A program made the translations under genes and the position numbers. The notes under the pieces are model-generated. The model saw only the letters and a list, made by a program, of their open reading frames with translations, was not told where the DNA came from and searched no databases. Below, in pieces: positions 34,456-45,637 of a DNA stretch of 64,000 nt. The DNA is from Consotaella salsifontis (lineage in GTDB: Bacteria; Pseudomonadota; Alphaproteobacteria; Rhizobiales; Rhizobiaceae). The stretch is from assembly GCF_900167365.1 (NCBI RefSeq), contig NZ_FUXL01000003.1:186001-250000 (forward strand), given 5' to 3'. Each line of letters opens with the position of its first letter. Position 1 is the stretch's first letter.

Positions 34456-35466
34456 TCAGGCGGCGGCGCGCTTCAGCGCCGCGATGACGTCGCGCACGCT
34501 CATGCCGTCGGCGCGCGCCGAGAAGTTCAGCGCCATCCGGTGCTGGAGGATGGGCTCGGCCAGGGCCATGACATCGTCGATCGAGGGCGACAGGCGACCG
34601 TCGAACAGCGCGCGCGCCCGGACGCAGGTCATCAGAGCCTGGGAGGCGCGGGGGCCGGGCCCCCAGGCGACATGAGCGTCGGCCTCCTTGTTGCCGTTGC
34701 CGGGGCGGGCCGAGCGGACGAGGGACAGGATCGCTTCCACCACGCTCTCGCCCACCGGGATGCGGCGAATGAGCCCCTGGATCTGCTTGAGCCGATCGGC
34801 GGAAAGCACAGCGACAGCCGCCTGTTCCTGACTGCCGGTGGTTTCCAGGAGAATGCGGCGTTCCGCCTCGATCGAGGGATAGAAGACGTCGACCTGCATG
34901 AGAAAGCGGTCGAGCTGCGCCTCGGGCAGGGGATAGGTGCCTTCCTGCTCCAACGGGTTCTGTGTTGCCAGGACGTGGAACGGGCTCGGCAGGTCGTGAC
35001 GCTCGCCCGCCACCGTGACGTGGTACTCCTGCATCGATTGCAGCAGCGCCGACTGGGTGCGCGGGGAGGCGCGGTTGATCTCGTCCGCCATCAGAAGCTG
35101 GGCGAACACCGGCCCGCGCACGAAACGGAAGGAGCGGCGGCCGTTTTCGTCCTGGTCCATGACCTCGCTGCCGACGATGTCGGAGGGCATCAGATCGGGC
35201 GTGAACTGGATGCGCCGCGTGTCGAGGCCGAGGGCGACGCCGAGCGTTTCGACCAGCTTCGTCTTGGCGAGGCCGGGCACACCGACGAGGAGGGCATGGC
35301 CGCCCGCCAGGATCGCCACCAGCGACTGCTCGACGACGCTCTCCTGACCAAAGATCACGCGCCCGATGGACGCCTTGACGTCGGCGACGTCGGAAAGCGC
35401 CTCTTCCGCGAGGGCGACGATCGCGGCGTTATCAAGGGCGGAGTCCCGCGGCGCGATCAGCGTCAT
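34456..35466 (-). CDS. MoxR family AAA+ ATPase
   Basis: A 336-residue MoxR-type AAA+ ATPase from the ATG at 35466, supported by GGAG eight bases upstream; the hydrophobic extension to 35604 is not counted. Walker A GVPGLAKTK is at 62-70, Walker B is LLMADEINR, and sensor ATQNPLEQEGTYPLPEAQLDRF is the classic MoxR stretch. First gene of a four-gene operon with DUF58, BatA/DUF4159 and VWA/GATase-like proteins. Presumed cytoplasmic chaperone for these partners. Confidence 0.93.
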   Translation of the reverse strand: MTLIAPRDSALDNAAIVALAEEALSDVADVKASIGRVIFGQESVVEQSLVAILAGGHALLVGVPGLAKTKLVETLGVALGLDTRRIQFTPDLMPSDIVGSEVMDQDENGRRSFRFVRGPVFAQLLMADEINRASPRTQSALLQSMQEYHVTVAGERHDLPSPFHVLATQNPLEQEGTYPLPEAQLDRFLMQVDVFYPSIEAERRILLETTGSQEQAAVAVLSADRLKQIQGLIRRIPVGESVVEAILSLVRSARPGNGNKEADAHVAWGPGPRASQALMTCVRARALFDGRLSPSIDDVMALAEPILQHRMALNFSARADGMSVRDVIAALKRAAA

Positions 35467-35771
35467 CTTGTCTTCTCCATGAATGGCGGGAGCCGGATCG
35501 GCAAAGCGCGACCACGATCGACTCGAAGGGGTGTCGTTCAAAAAGCCATATCCGAACGCGAGAAAGGGCGCGATGGGCCACCACATATTCGTGACCATGA
35601 ACACGGGGCCAAAATGTGACTGGCGCGCGGCGCCGAGCCCGATCGCTGGTCAATCCTTGCGTTCTCGAAGTCAGAAACTCGTGAGCGGCATCGTCGTTAG
35701 CCGCGAAGAGGCCTGTCTCAGACGCGCGCCCAGGGTGGCGCGGCCCCGCTCGATCTGCCAAGAGAGGCGAC
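35467..35771. other. moxR - NUDIX divergent intergenic region
   Basis: These 305 bases separate divergent moxR and the NudL-like gene. GGAG serves moxR at one end and AGAGAGG serves the NUDIX gene at the other. An open frame continues upstream of moxR but has no family support. No promoter motif or operator was recognised. Confidence 0.4.
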
Positions 35772-36458
35772 ATGCACGCTTTCGATCCTTCCTCGCCCTT
35801 GTTCTCGGCCAGCCAGCAGCTTGACGCGGCGCCTTATTCACCCAAGGGCTACGACGCTTCGGACTTTCGCCGCCGGGTGGCGCTGCGCGGCAGCTCTGGC
35901 CTCGACGCCGAGCATGGCGACCAGACGCTCAATCCGAGCCTCAACGGCCTGATCGACCGCGCCAGCGCGCGGGCGGCGGCGGTGCTCATCGCTGTGGTCG
36001 ATCGCGGCGAGGCGGCAAGCGTGCTTTTGACCAAGCGGACGGCGCATCTGCGCCAGCACTCGGGGCAGATCGCGTTTCCGGGCGGCGGGATCGAGCCCGG
36101 GGATGCCTCGCCCGAGGCGGCGGCCCTGCGCGAGGCGCAGGAGGAGACCGGGCTCGATCCGGCGTTCGTTGAAACCCTCGGCCGCCTGCCGCGCTATTTC
36201 ACCGGGTCGGGCTTCCAGATCACGCCGGTGCTCGCCGTCGCCCGCCCCGGCTTCACGCTGACGCGCAACGAGGACGAGGTCGACGACATCTTCGAGGTGC
36301 CGCTCGGCTTCCTGATGACCGTCGCGAACCATCGCAAGGAGAGCCGCGTCTGGAACGGACAGGAGCGGTTCTTCTACGAGATGCCCTATGGCCCTCACAG
36401 GATCTGGGGCGTGACCGCCGGCATCATCCGCCTGCTTTATGAAAGGCTCTACACGTGA
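35772..36458 (+). CDS. NUDIX CoA pyrophosphatase (NudL-like)
   Basis: A 228-residue NUDIX protein of the CoA diphosphatase type. The UPF0035 signature LTKRTAHLRQHSGQIAFPGG runs directly into the NUDIX box (GGGIEPGDASPE ... REAQEETGL), a combination that marks NudL/Pcd1-like enzymes cleaving CoA to 4'-phosphopantetheine and 3',5'-ADP. AGAGAGG precedes the ATG by four bases. It overlaps the start of cca by four bases (GTGA), a pairing common in alphaproteobacteria. Confidence 0.92.
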   Translation: MHAFDPSSPLFSASQQLDAAPYSPKGYDASDFRRRVALRGSSGLDAEHGDQTLNPSLNGLIDRASARAAAVLIAVVDRGEAASVLLTKRTAHLRQHSGQIAFPGGGIEPGDASPEAAALREAQEETGLDPAFVETLGRLPRYFTGSGFQITPVLAVARPGFTLTRNEDEVDDIFEVPLGFLMTVANHRKESRVWNGQERFFYEMPYGPHRIWGVTAGIIRLLYERLYT

Positions 36459-37696
36459 GCACACAGAGGATCGAGGCCGATTGGCTGAAGGACGAGGCGT
36501 TGCAGCGCCTCCTGCTCGCGCTGTCGGATGGCGGGGAGGCGGCTCGGGTCGTCGGCGGCGCCGTCCGCAACACGCTGCTTGGCCTTGCCGTTACCGATGT
36601 CGACATCGCCACGACGACGCTACCCGAGCAATCGTCCGAGCGCGCCAGGGCGGCGGGCTTCAAGGTGGTGCCGACGGGCATCGATCACGGCACCGTCACC
36701 GTGGTCGCGGACGGGCGCGGCTACGAGGTGACGACGCTGCGCCGGGACATCGCCACCGATGGCCGTCATGCCACCGTCTCGTTCGGCCGCGATTGGCGGG
36801 CCGATGCCGAGCGGCGGGATTTCACCATGAACGCGCTCTACTGCGAGGCGTCGGGCGAGGTGATCGACCTCGTCGGCGGCCTGGAGGATCTTTCGGCGCG
36901 GCGGGTGCGATTCATCGGCGATGCCGACCAGCGGATCGCCGAGGACTATCTGCGCATCCTTCGCTTCTTCCGGTTCTTCGCATGGTACGGGGAAGGGCGC
37001 CCGGACGCCGCCGGTCTTAAGGCGGTGACGCGCCTTCGCGGCGGTATGAAGCGTCTCTCGGTCGAGCGCGTCTGGGCGGAACTGAAAAAGCTTTTGGCTG
37101 CGCCGGACCCCTCCCGCGCGCTTCTCTGGATGCGCCAGACCGGCGTTCTGACCGAGGCTCTGCCTGAAACCGAGAAGTGGGGCATCGACGCCATTCCGGG
37201 CCTGATTGCCGCAGAGGCCGATCTTGGCTGGAAGGCGGATGCGATGCTGCGCCTCGCCGCGATCGTGCCGCCGGACGCGGCACGTCTCGCCGCCATGGCC
37301 CAGCGTCTGCGCTTTTCCAACGCCGACCGGGATCGCCTCCTCGCCTTTGCCAATGCCGAGGCGCCACGGCCGGACGAGAGCGAGGCGGTTTTCCGCGCTC
37401 GGCTCTATTTCGGCGACCGCACGGCCATTGTCGACCGGCTGCGTCTGGCGCTGGCAGGTACGCGGGTGAAGGCGGCGGAGGACATGGCCAAGCTCGCCGA
37501 GGTGGCTGCCCTTCATCGCATGCTAACGACCGCCGAAAAGTTCTCGCCGCCGGCCTTTCCGCTCAGCGGCAATGATCTTTTGGCGTCGGGGGTTTCTGCT
37601 GGGCCTGTCCTGGGCGAGACGTTGAAGCGGCTCACCCGCATCTGGGTCGATAGCGGCTTCGTGCTCGGGAAGAAGAGCCTTCTTGAGCGTCTTTGA
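36455..37696 (+). CDS. cca: CCA tRNA nucleotidyltransferase
   Basis: Class II polymerase-beta-like nucleotidyltransferase of 413 residues that builds or repairs the tRNA 3' CCA end. The head domain has VGGAVRNTLLG and DVDIATT (metal-binding DxD), followed by RRDFTMNAL and the helical RNA-binding body (VERVWAELKKLL). Start is GTG at 36455, overlapping the NUDIX stop. No HD domain is apparent, so it is the short alphaproteobacterial CCA/poly(A)-type enzyme; CCA addition is the usual role in organisms without a second copy. Confidence 0.93.
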   Translation: MSTQRIEADWLKDEALQRLLLALSDGGEAARVVGGAVRNTLLGLAVTDVDIATTTLPEQSSERARAAGFKVVPTGIDHGTVTVVADGRGYEVTTLRRDIATDGRHATVSFGRDWRADAERRDFTMNALYCEASGEVIDLVGGLEDLSARRVRFIGDADQRIAEDYLRILRFFRFFAWYGEGRPDAAGLKAVTRLRGGMKRLSVERVWAELKKLLAAPDPSRALLWMRQTGVLTEALPETEKWGIDAIPGLIAAEADLGWKADAMLRLAAIVPPDAARLAAMAQRLRFSNADRDRLLAFANAEAPRPDESEAVFRARLYFGDRTAIVDRLRLALAGTRVKAAEDMAKLAEVAALHRMLTTAEKFSPPAFPLSGNDLLASGVSAGPVLGETLKRLTRIWVDSGFVLGKKSLLERL

Positions 37697-37715
37697 CGGT
37701 TCTCTGAACCGGCGA

Positions 37716-37745
37716 CAAAAGAAAAGCGGGCCGCGAACGGCCCGC
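37716..37745 (-). terminator. Rho-independent terminator of the DUF1059 gene
   Basis: On the minus strand GCGGGCC, a six-base loop, GGCCCGC and then TTTTCTTTT. It lies 27 bases after the DUF1059 stop and forms a textbook terminator for that gene, possibly including hemF upstream. Confidence 0.9.
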
Positions 37746-37771
37746 CCGATCTCAATCCGCGTCCGAAAACG

Positions 37772-37969
37772 TCAATGCGACGTGTCGTTGGCGCCAGCGC
37801 GGAATTCGGTTGTCTTTGTGCGGAACGAATCCATCATCGAGGGTGTGATTTCCTCGATGCCGAGCTGCTTCGCCTGAACGACGGCCCGGCGGATCACTTC
37901 CGCTTGACTGTCCGCGCGAATGACGCGGCTGCAGCCCGGTATCACACCAGCACAGTTGAGTTCATACAT
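37772..37969 (-). CDS. DUF1059-like small protein
   Basis: A 65-residue protein starting MYELNCAGVIPGCS. The Cys-x6-Cys pattern and the following RADSQAEVIRRAVVQAKQ match DUF1059, a family of small, probably metal-binding proteins of unknown function. It lies 70 bases downstream of hemF on the same strand and is closed by a strong terminator, so the two may share a transcript. Confidence 0.8.
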   Translation of the reverse strand: MYELNCAGVIPGCSRVIRADSQAEVIRRAVVQAKQLGIEEITPSMMDSFRTKTTEFRAGANDTSH

Positions 37970-38038
37970 AAGACGCCTCCCGTCCCGTTTCGTATGTACC
38001 GAAGATAGTGCTATTCGCCCTCGAGTTGAAGACGAGGA

Positions 38039-38944
38039 TTATGGCCACTTCACGATTGGGGGGAGCGAAGAAAGGATTGACGGCACATTACCACCGGTCT
38101 TGAGGCCGAAAATCGTGCCGCGATCGTACAGAAGATTGTACTCCACATAGCGGCCACGGCGGATCAGTTGCTCTTCGCGATCCGCCTCGGTGATCGGCGC
38201 TGCGGCGTTGTGGCGCACGAGATGAGGATACACCACCTGGAAGGCGCGGCCGACGTCGCGGGTGAAGGCGAAGTCCGCCTCCCATCCGCCGCTCTCCTCG
38301 CCCGAGTGCAGCCAATCGTAGAAGATGCCGCCGACGCCGCGCGGCTCGCCCCGATGAGGCAGGAAGAAATATTCGTCGCACCACGTCTTCAGGCGCTCAT
38401 AGTCGACGATGTCCTGATGACGCTCGCACACGAAGCGCATGGCGCGGTGGAAGGCGGCGGTGTCCTGATCCTCCTGGGTGCGCCGCCGCTCCAGCATGGG
38501 CGTCAGGTCGGCTCCGCCGCCGAACCATTGCCGGGTCGTGACCACCATGCGGGTGTTCATATGCACGGCCGGCACGTTCGGATTGCGCGGGTGGGCGATG
38601 AGGGAGATGCCCGAGGCCCAGAAAGCCGGGTTCTCCTCCGCGCCCGGAATCTGGGAGCGAAACTCGGGCGAGAATTCACCGAAGACGGTGGAGGTGTGGA
38701 TGCCGGCCTTCTCGAAGACGCGGCCTTTCAGCATGGACATGAGGCCGCCACCGCCGCCCTCACGCGCCCATTCGGTTTGTTCGAAACGGCCGGGGGGAAG
38801 ACCTTCCTCGCCTGCCAGTTCATCCTCCAGCGATTCGAACGCCGCGCAGAGGCTGTCCCTCAGCTCCTCGAACCAGGCGCGGGCGCGCCCTTTCTTCTCC
38901 TCGATCTCCTCGGGCAAGCCTTCCGGCAGGTCGGGGCGTTCCAT
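38039..38944 (-). CDS. hemF: Oxygen-dependent coproporphyrinogen III oxidase HemF
   Basis: A 301-residue HemF enzyme that converts coproporphyrinogen III to protoporphyrinogen IX with O2 in the cytoplasm. Family stretches are unmistakable: [68 protein letters not shown] and [14 protein letters not shown]. Length is normal. Because it needs oxygen, an anaerobic HemN elsewhere would be expected in an organism with TMAO respiration. No iron- or heme-responsive box was seen upstream. Confidence 0.96.
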   Translation of the reverse strand: MERPDLPEGLPEEIEEKKGRARAWFEELRDSLCAAFESLEDELAGEEGLPPGRFEQTEWAREGGGGGLMSMLKGRVFEKAGIHTSTVFGEFSPEFRSQIPGAEENPAFWASGISLIAHPRNPNVPAVHMNTRMVVTTRQWFGGGADLTPMLERRRTQEDQDTAAFHRAMRFVCERHQDIVDYERLKTWCDEYFFLPHRGEPRGVGGIFYDWLHSGEESGGWEADFAFTRDVGRAFQVVYPHLVRHNAAAPITEADREEQLIRRGRYVEYNLLYDRGTIFGLKTGGNVPSILSSLPPIVKWP

Positions 38945-39292
38945 GGGCGTCCTCTCTCATACGCTATTCCAACCGTGCTGATCCGACGCGAGACGCGGAA
39001 CGCACAGCAAGCGGCTGGTCACTTTCCTCCGCTGGTGCCACCACCTAGTGCGGCTTTTCAAGCGATGGAGTCGCCTACGACCATATCGTTCGCGCTTGCG
39101 GCTGAAGCAGCCCCGGACGGGGCGCGGGATTCGCATTCCCCGATCGCTCGCGCTATCTTGTCGTCGATCATCGCAGCCCATCACCGGACGGCAGAACGCA
39201 GGATGACGCGCCTTCCTTCACCGCCTCTCGACGGTCTGAGACGCCAGCTTCGTCGGGGCAGGGCGGTCGCTCAAACCAAAGAGGACATTTTC
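38945..39292. other. hemF upstream intergenic region
   Basis: These 348 bases hold the divergent promoter of hemF and the 5' region of the small downstream gene. A frame continuous with that small gene is open through the region, with an ATG at 39203, but it is Arg/Pro-rich and unlike a folded protein. No clear regulatory motif was recognised. Confidence 0.4.
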
Positions 39293-39457
39293 GTGCGCCA
39301 GACCTACACGCTGCCGCGCGAGGCCGCGCGCGTGAAGGCCAAGGAATGGTTCGAACGATATCCGAAGGCCGCCTATTGGACATCGGTCGAAAGCTGGCGT
39401 GTCCTGCCCGACGACGAGGTGGAATTCACCATGCGCCGGCTTCCGAGCGCCGACTAG
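39293..39457 (+). CDS. Small conserved protein, 54 residues
   Basis: Starts at GTG 39293, chosen because GAGG lies eight bases upstream. The product begins VRQTYTLPREAAR and ends MRRLPSAD. The even mix of charged and aromatic residues (EWFERYPKAAYW) suggests a compact soluble fold. It resembles short uncharacterised proteins seen in Hyphomicrobiales, by memory only. Convergent with the LysE gene 29 bases away. Function unknown. Confidence 0.65.
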   Translation: MRQTYTLPREAARVKAKEWFERYPKAAYWTSVESWRVLPDDEVEFTMRRLPSAD

Positions 39458-39486
39458 GCTCTCGCCTGCGTGAAGCGAGGCGTTGA

Positions 39487-40098
39487 TCAGCGCTCGGCCA
39501 GCATGAGCTTGAAGGACAATCCGACGAAAGCGGCGGCGAAGCTTCGCCTCAGCCAGGTCATCACGCTCGGCCGCGAGGTCACGTGGCTGCGCACCGACGC
39601 GGCAAAGGCGCCGTAGAGCGCGAACACCGCAAAGGTCATTGCCATGAAGACGACGCCCAGTTCCACCATCTGAAGCAGAGGGTGGGAGGCGTCCGTCGCG
39701 ATGAACTGCGGAAGGAACGCCAGAAAGAAGACCGAGAGCTTCGGGTTGAGAATGTTGACGAGGATCGCCGAGAGGATGATCCGGCTGGACGAGCTCTCGG
39801 ATTGTCGCGCGGACATGCCAAGAGCTCCGGTTTCGCGAACCGTCTTCCAGGCCATGATGAGCAGATAGACGACGCCGGCATACCGGATCACCTCGAAGGC
39901 GACGGCGCTCGCATGAAGGAGGGCGGCCAGGCCGGTGATCGCGGCTGCCATGTGGGGCAGAATGCCCAGCGTGCAGCCGAAGGCGGCCAGAAGGCTGGCG
40001 CGAAAGCCCCTCGTCAGGGCCGCCGACAAGGTGAAGATCACCCCCGTGCCGGGAAGCAGCACGACGACCAGGGCGGTGACAAGAAACTCGAGACTCAT
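39487..40098 (-). CDS. LysE/RhtB family translocator
   Basis: A 203-residue inner-membrane exporter beginning MSLEFLVTALVVVLLPGTG at 40098, with AAGGA before the ATG. Five to six hydrophobic helices are visible. The hallmark PGTGVIFTLSAALTRG near the N-terminus and NILNPKLSVFFLAFLPQF in the middle are typical of LysE/RhtB amino-acid or homoserine-lactone exporters. The substrate cannot be predicted. Lies downstream of the PepSY gene, from which it is separated by a terminator. Confidence 0.9.
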   Translation of the reverse strand: MSLEFLVTALVVVLLPGTGVIFTLSAALTRGFRASLLAAFGCTLGILPHMAAAITGLAALLHASAVAFEVIRYAGVVYLLIMAWKTVRETGALGMSARQSESSSSRIILSAILVNILNPKLSVFFLAFLPQFIATDASHPLLQMVELGVVFMAMTFAVFALYGAFAASVRSHVTSRPSVMTWLRRSFAAAFVGLSFKLMLAER

Positions 40099-40173
40099 TT
40101 CCTTATCCCTCGAACCCAAAAGAAGAGATTGCCCAGATCATACGGCAAGGGGAGCGTGGGAAAAGGAGTGGCA

Positions 40174-40213
40174 AACAGAAAAGGGGGAAAAACCGAACGG
40201 CCTTTCCCCCTTT
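40174..40213 (-). terminator. Rho-independent terminator of the PepSY gene
   Basis: Read on the minus strand, AAAGGGGGAAA (from 40213) pairs with TTTCCCCCTTT (to 40180), enclosing a GC-rich inner loop, and is followed by TCTGTTT. It starts 30 bases after the PepSY stop and before the LysE gene. Confidence 0.75.
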
Positions 40214-40243
40214 CCGATGCCGAGTTGTTTTCTGCCGAAGCGA

Positions 40244-40582
40244 TCAGCGAACGCGCAGCACCTCGCCGGTGAAGCGATCGATATCGACGCGAATGTCGTC
40301 GCCGCGCCGGTCGACGCCCGCGACGCGATATTGGCTGCGGGTCTTGGTGACGCTATCGACCTCGGAAAGACCTTCGCTGCGCGCGATGCGCACAGCCTGA
40401 CGCTCGGAAATCTCGCGTTCCTGCCGCATGGGACGGCGCATGTCCCGATCGCGGTCCCGGGTTTCCGGTGTAAGGACGCGAACCCCGTTGGGGCCGATCT
40501 CGATGCCCTGCGCGAAGCTGGGCTGGGAGGCGATCACCGAAGAGGCGGCGAGGAGCCCCAATGCCAGGAGTTTAGCTTTCAT
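40244..40582 (-). CDS. Periplasmic PepSY-like domain protein
   Basis: A 112-residue secreted protein. The signal peptide (MKAKLLALGLLAASSVIASQ) is cut near SFAQ. An Arg-rich linker (RDRDRDMRRPMRQ) precedes a PepSY-like unit at about 60-112 (ERQAVRIARSEGLSEV ... VDIDRFTGEVLRVR). Small periplasmic PepSY proteins are thought to modulate other envelope proteins or protease activity. Monocistronic with its own terminator. Domain call is by pattern. Confidence 0.75.
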   Translation of the reverse strand: MKAKLLALGLLAASSVIASQPSFAQGIEIGPNGVRVLTPETRDRDRDMRRPMRQEREISERQAVRIARSEGLSEVDSVTKTRSQYRVAGVDRRGDDIRVDIDRFTGEVLRVR

Positions 40583-40710
40583 GATGCTTGTCCATCGTAA
40601 AACTTATCCCGGTTTCCCGGTGGGTGACGCAATAAAGCGCAGCGGGCGCCGCAAGTTCCCGGCGATCTTCCACTGCGAGTAAATTTTTATTGCTGCGACG
40701 ATAGACTTGT

Positions 40711-41181
40711 TTATTCCTGTTGCCCTTCGGCCCCGACTTGGCGGCGCGCCTCGCCGGCGGCCATGGCCGCCGCCACCGCGAGATTGAGCGAACGGGCCTT
40801 AGGGCTGATCGGGATGACGAGCCGCGCGTCGGCGCTTTCGTGGAGCCATTCCGGCGCTCCGGCGCTCTCACGTCCGAAGAGAAGCACATCCGATGGTTGG
40901 TAGGCGAAGTCGGTGTAGGAAAGGGCGCCCCTGGTGGTGAAGAGAACCAGCCTTCGGCCCTCCGCCCGCCGCCACGCGTCGAAGGCGGAAAAATCGACAT
41001 GGCGGGTGAGGCGCGCCATATCGAGATAATCCATGCCCGCGCGCCGCAGTGCCCGGTCTGACAGATCGAAGCCCGCCGGCAGGATCACGTCGATGCCGAT
41101 TTCGAGGCAGGCGCCGAGCCTCATGATGGTGCCGGTGTTGCCGGCGATATCCGGCTGATACAACGCTATGCGAAGGTCCAT
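40711..41181 (-). CDS. trmL: tRNA (cytidine/uridine-34 2'-O)-methyltransferase TrmL
   Basis: A 156-residue SPOUT methyltransferase that 2'-O-methylates the wobble base of tRNA-Leu isoacceptors using SAM. Starts MDLRIALYQPDIAGNTGTIMR at 41181 (E. coli TrmL is 157 residues). The knotted cofactor site shows LLFGRESAG and IPISPKARSLNLAVA. The open frame upstream to 41295 overlaps the divergent ABC gene leader and is not used. Divergent from the ABC exporter pair over 157 bases. Confidence 0.94.
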   Translation of the reverse strand: MDLRIALYQPDIAGNTGTIMRLGACLEIGIDVILPAGFDLSDRALRRAGMDYLDMARLTRHVDFSAFDAWRRAEGRRLVLFTTRGALSYTDFAYQPSDVLLFGRESAGAPEWLHESADARLVIPISPKARSLNLAVAAAMAAGEARRQVGAEGQQE

Positions 41182-41338
41182 GACGACTGGCCATGAATGA
41201 TTCGCCTCGTCGCGGAAAGTCCTGTGCCGTGACACCGCTGAAATGTTCCCTATATGTGCCGGGCTGGAGCGTGTTCGCCGCCTGTGCGCTCGCATCGGCC
41301 GGTACGCACCGGCGCAAGACGAATTCGGAAAGACATCG

Positions 41339-43218
<1,880 letters not shown>

Positions 43219-43219
<1 letters not shown>

Positions 43220-45102
43220 TGGACCGTTTTCTCGAGCGCTTCGAGAATCATATCGATCCCTTCGGCGATGGTGCGCCGGAGGGAGACGCGCTCTCGCAGC
43301 GCACGGGCCATCTGACGCCGCTTCCGTCAGAAACCAACCGCTTCATCTGGCATTTTTCGCTGGCGGCAAAATGGCCGCTCATCGGCCTTCTCGTTACCGG
43401 CGGCCTTTCCGGCGCCGTCGAGGCGGGGATGTTCACCGGCGTCGGCTGGATCGTCGACGCGCTGGGACGGGTGCCGCCGGATGAGCTGCTTCGGCGCGAG
43501 GGCTGGCTTTTGGCGGGGCTTGCTCTCCTCGTCCTGGTGGTGCGGGTCGTCGTCGTCCTTGCCGCCTCGATCCTCGAACAGCAGGTGATCTCGCCCAGCC
43601 TGATCAACCTTATCCGCTGGCAGGCCTATCGGCGGCTGATGGACCAGCCCTACACCTTCTTCCAGAACGACTTTGCCGGGAGGCTCGCCCAGAAGGTGCA
43701 GCAGGTCGGGCAGGCGACGGGCGACTTCGTCACGACGCTGCTCCAGTCCTTCTGGTCGTTTCTTACCTTCGTCGTGCTGACCGGCACCATTCTCGCCACG
43801 CTGGATCCTTGGATGACCGGCGTACTCGCGCTGTGGTGCGTCGGCTACTACTGGATCATCACTCGTCTTCTGCCGCGCATTCGCCAAAGGGGCCGCGAGC
43901 GCGCCAACGCCAATTCGGTCTGGTCGGGACGGGTGGTCGACAGCTTCACCAACATCCTGTCCGTCAAGCTCTTTGACGCCAGCCGCAGCGAGGACGGCTT
44001 CGTCAAGGACGGCTTCGCGCGCTATGTCGAGGCGGTGCGTCGTCTGACCCGCGCCATCACCACGGTGCGCTTTGCCGTAACGGCGCTCAACGGCCTGATG
44101 ATGACCGGTGTCGGCATCGCCGCGCTGATCGGCTGGCGGGCCGGCACCGTCTCCACCGGCGGCGTGGCGACGGCGCTCTCGCTGGTGCTTCGCCTCAACC
44201 AGATGTCGGGCTGGATGATGTTCAACATCAACGGCCTCGTGCGCGACTACGGCACGATCCAGGATGCCGTCTCGACCATCGCCGTCGCGCCGGCGCTGAC
44301 GGACCGCGCCGACGCCGTGGCGCTCCGGCGGGGCCCCGGAGACATCCGCTTCGAGGGTATCACCTTTCACTACGGCAAGGGCAGCGGCATCATCGATGAC
44401 TTCTCGCTCCATATCCGCTCCGGCGAGAAAGTCGGTCTGGTCGGTCGCTCGGGCGCGGGCAAGACAACCTTGGTCAACCTGCTCCTGCGCCTCTACGACC
44501 TGGAAGGCGGGCGCATTCTCATCGACGGTCAGGATATCGCCGGCGTCACGCAGACATCGCTGCGCGCCGCGATCGGCGTCGTCACGCAGGATACCTCGCT
44601 GCTTCACCGCTCGATTCGCGACAACATCACCTTCGGCCGCCCCGATGCGGACGACGACGAGGTGCTGGAAGCCGCGGCGCGGGCCAACGCGGAGGATTTC
44701 ATTCCTTCGCTGCGCGATCCGAGCGGCCGGCAAGGCTACGCCGCCCATGTCGGCGAGCGCGGCATCAAGCTCTCCGGCGGGCAGCGCCAGCGAATCGCGA
44801 TCGCGCGGGTGCTCCTGAAGAACGCACCGATCCTGATTCTCGACGAGGCGACGTCGGCCCTTGATTCGGAGGTGGAGGCCGCGATCCAGGATAACCTCTC
44901 CACCATGATGGAGGGCAAGACGGTTCTGGCCATCGCTCACCGCCTGTCGACCCTTTCGGCGATGGATCGCCTGATCGTCATCGACAAGGGACGGATCGTC
45001 GAAGCGGGCAGCCATCGCGAGCTGGTGGCGGCCGGCGGGCTTTATGCCGAGCTTTGGGAGCGCCAATCCGGCGGCTTCATCGGCGCCGAGGCCGCACAAT
45101 AG
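43219..45102 (+). CDS. ABC exporter, fused membrane and ATPase half-transporter (2)
   Basis: A 627-residue paralogue of the preceding gene; the ATG at 43219 overlaps its stop as TGATG. Six helices lead into an NBD almost identical in its motifs (GRSGAGKTT, LSGGQRQR, LILDEATSALDSE), with TQDTSLLHRSIR in both. Both catalytic sites look intact, unlike heterodimeric exporters with one degenerate site. The pair lies between trmL and petABC. Confidence 0.9.
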
Positions 45103-45241
45103 GGGCGGCGGCTTGAAGCATGCAGATCGCGCAGCAAGGCATCGTCGAAGCAGGACCTTAAGGTTTAGTTGGTAGGCAAGGCTCCTGTGATCGACGGTAT
45201 CGGCTCACGCCCTCGTCAGGTTCTTCACGCAGGAGAAAAGC

Positions 45242-45637
45242 ATGGACTGGTACGTCTACTGCACCGCGCCCATCGACTTCGGCTGGTCGTTACTTCCCGC
45301 GGTCGCGGACGTGGCGTCGGAGTTCGCCAAGACCGAGGCGGCGGAAATGATCGACGGCTACGGCGAAGAGAGCGACGTCGGCACCGCCACGACCTTCCTC
45401 GCGGACTTCGAGAAGGCACGGGAGCTCGCGCGCGAGCATGGCTGGGAAGGCAGCTACAGCGACGGCGCGAAGCCGCACGTCTTCTGGCTGCCGCATGAGG
45501 GACAGTTCATCTACGGCTTCGTCTGGAAGCAGATCCACAGCGGACACACCTTCATCATCTCGCCGTTCAAGCTGCCCTGGCTGGAGGAACGCCAGCGCGT
45601 TCCCGCTGCCGAACCGGGGCCCCAGTCCGACGTCTGA
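45242..45637 (+). CDS. Hypothetical protein, 131 residues
   Basis: Begins MDWYVYCTAPIDFGW with CAGGAGA before the ATG, so it is very probably translated. The protein is soluble, acidic and rich in Trp, Tyr and Phe, with an N-terminal CTAPIDFGWSLLP, an acidic helix (~40-75) and a C-terminal half containing HEGQFIYGFVWKQ and FIISPFKLPWLEE. No family was recognised and there is no signal peptide or membrane helix. It stands between the ABC pair and petABC. Confidence 0.75.
   Translation: MDWYVYCTAPIDFGWSLLPAVADVASEFAKTEAAEMIDGYGEESDVGTATTFLADFEKARELAREHGWEGSYSDGAKPHVFWLPHEGQFIYGFVWKQIHSGHTFIISPFKLPWLEERQRVPAAEPGPQSDV

Noticed and set aside
35467-35604. Hydrophobic N-terminal extension of MoxR
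   Set aside because: The open frame runs to 35604, but the ATG at 35466 has a good ribosome site and gives the normal MoxR N-terminus.
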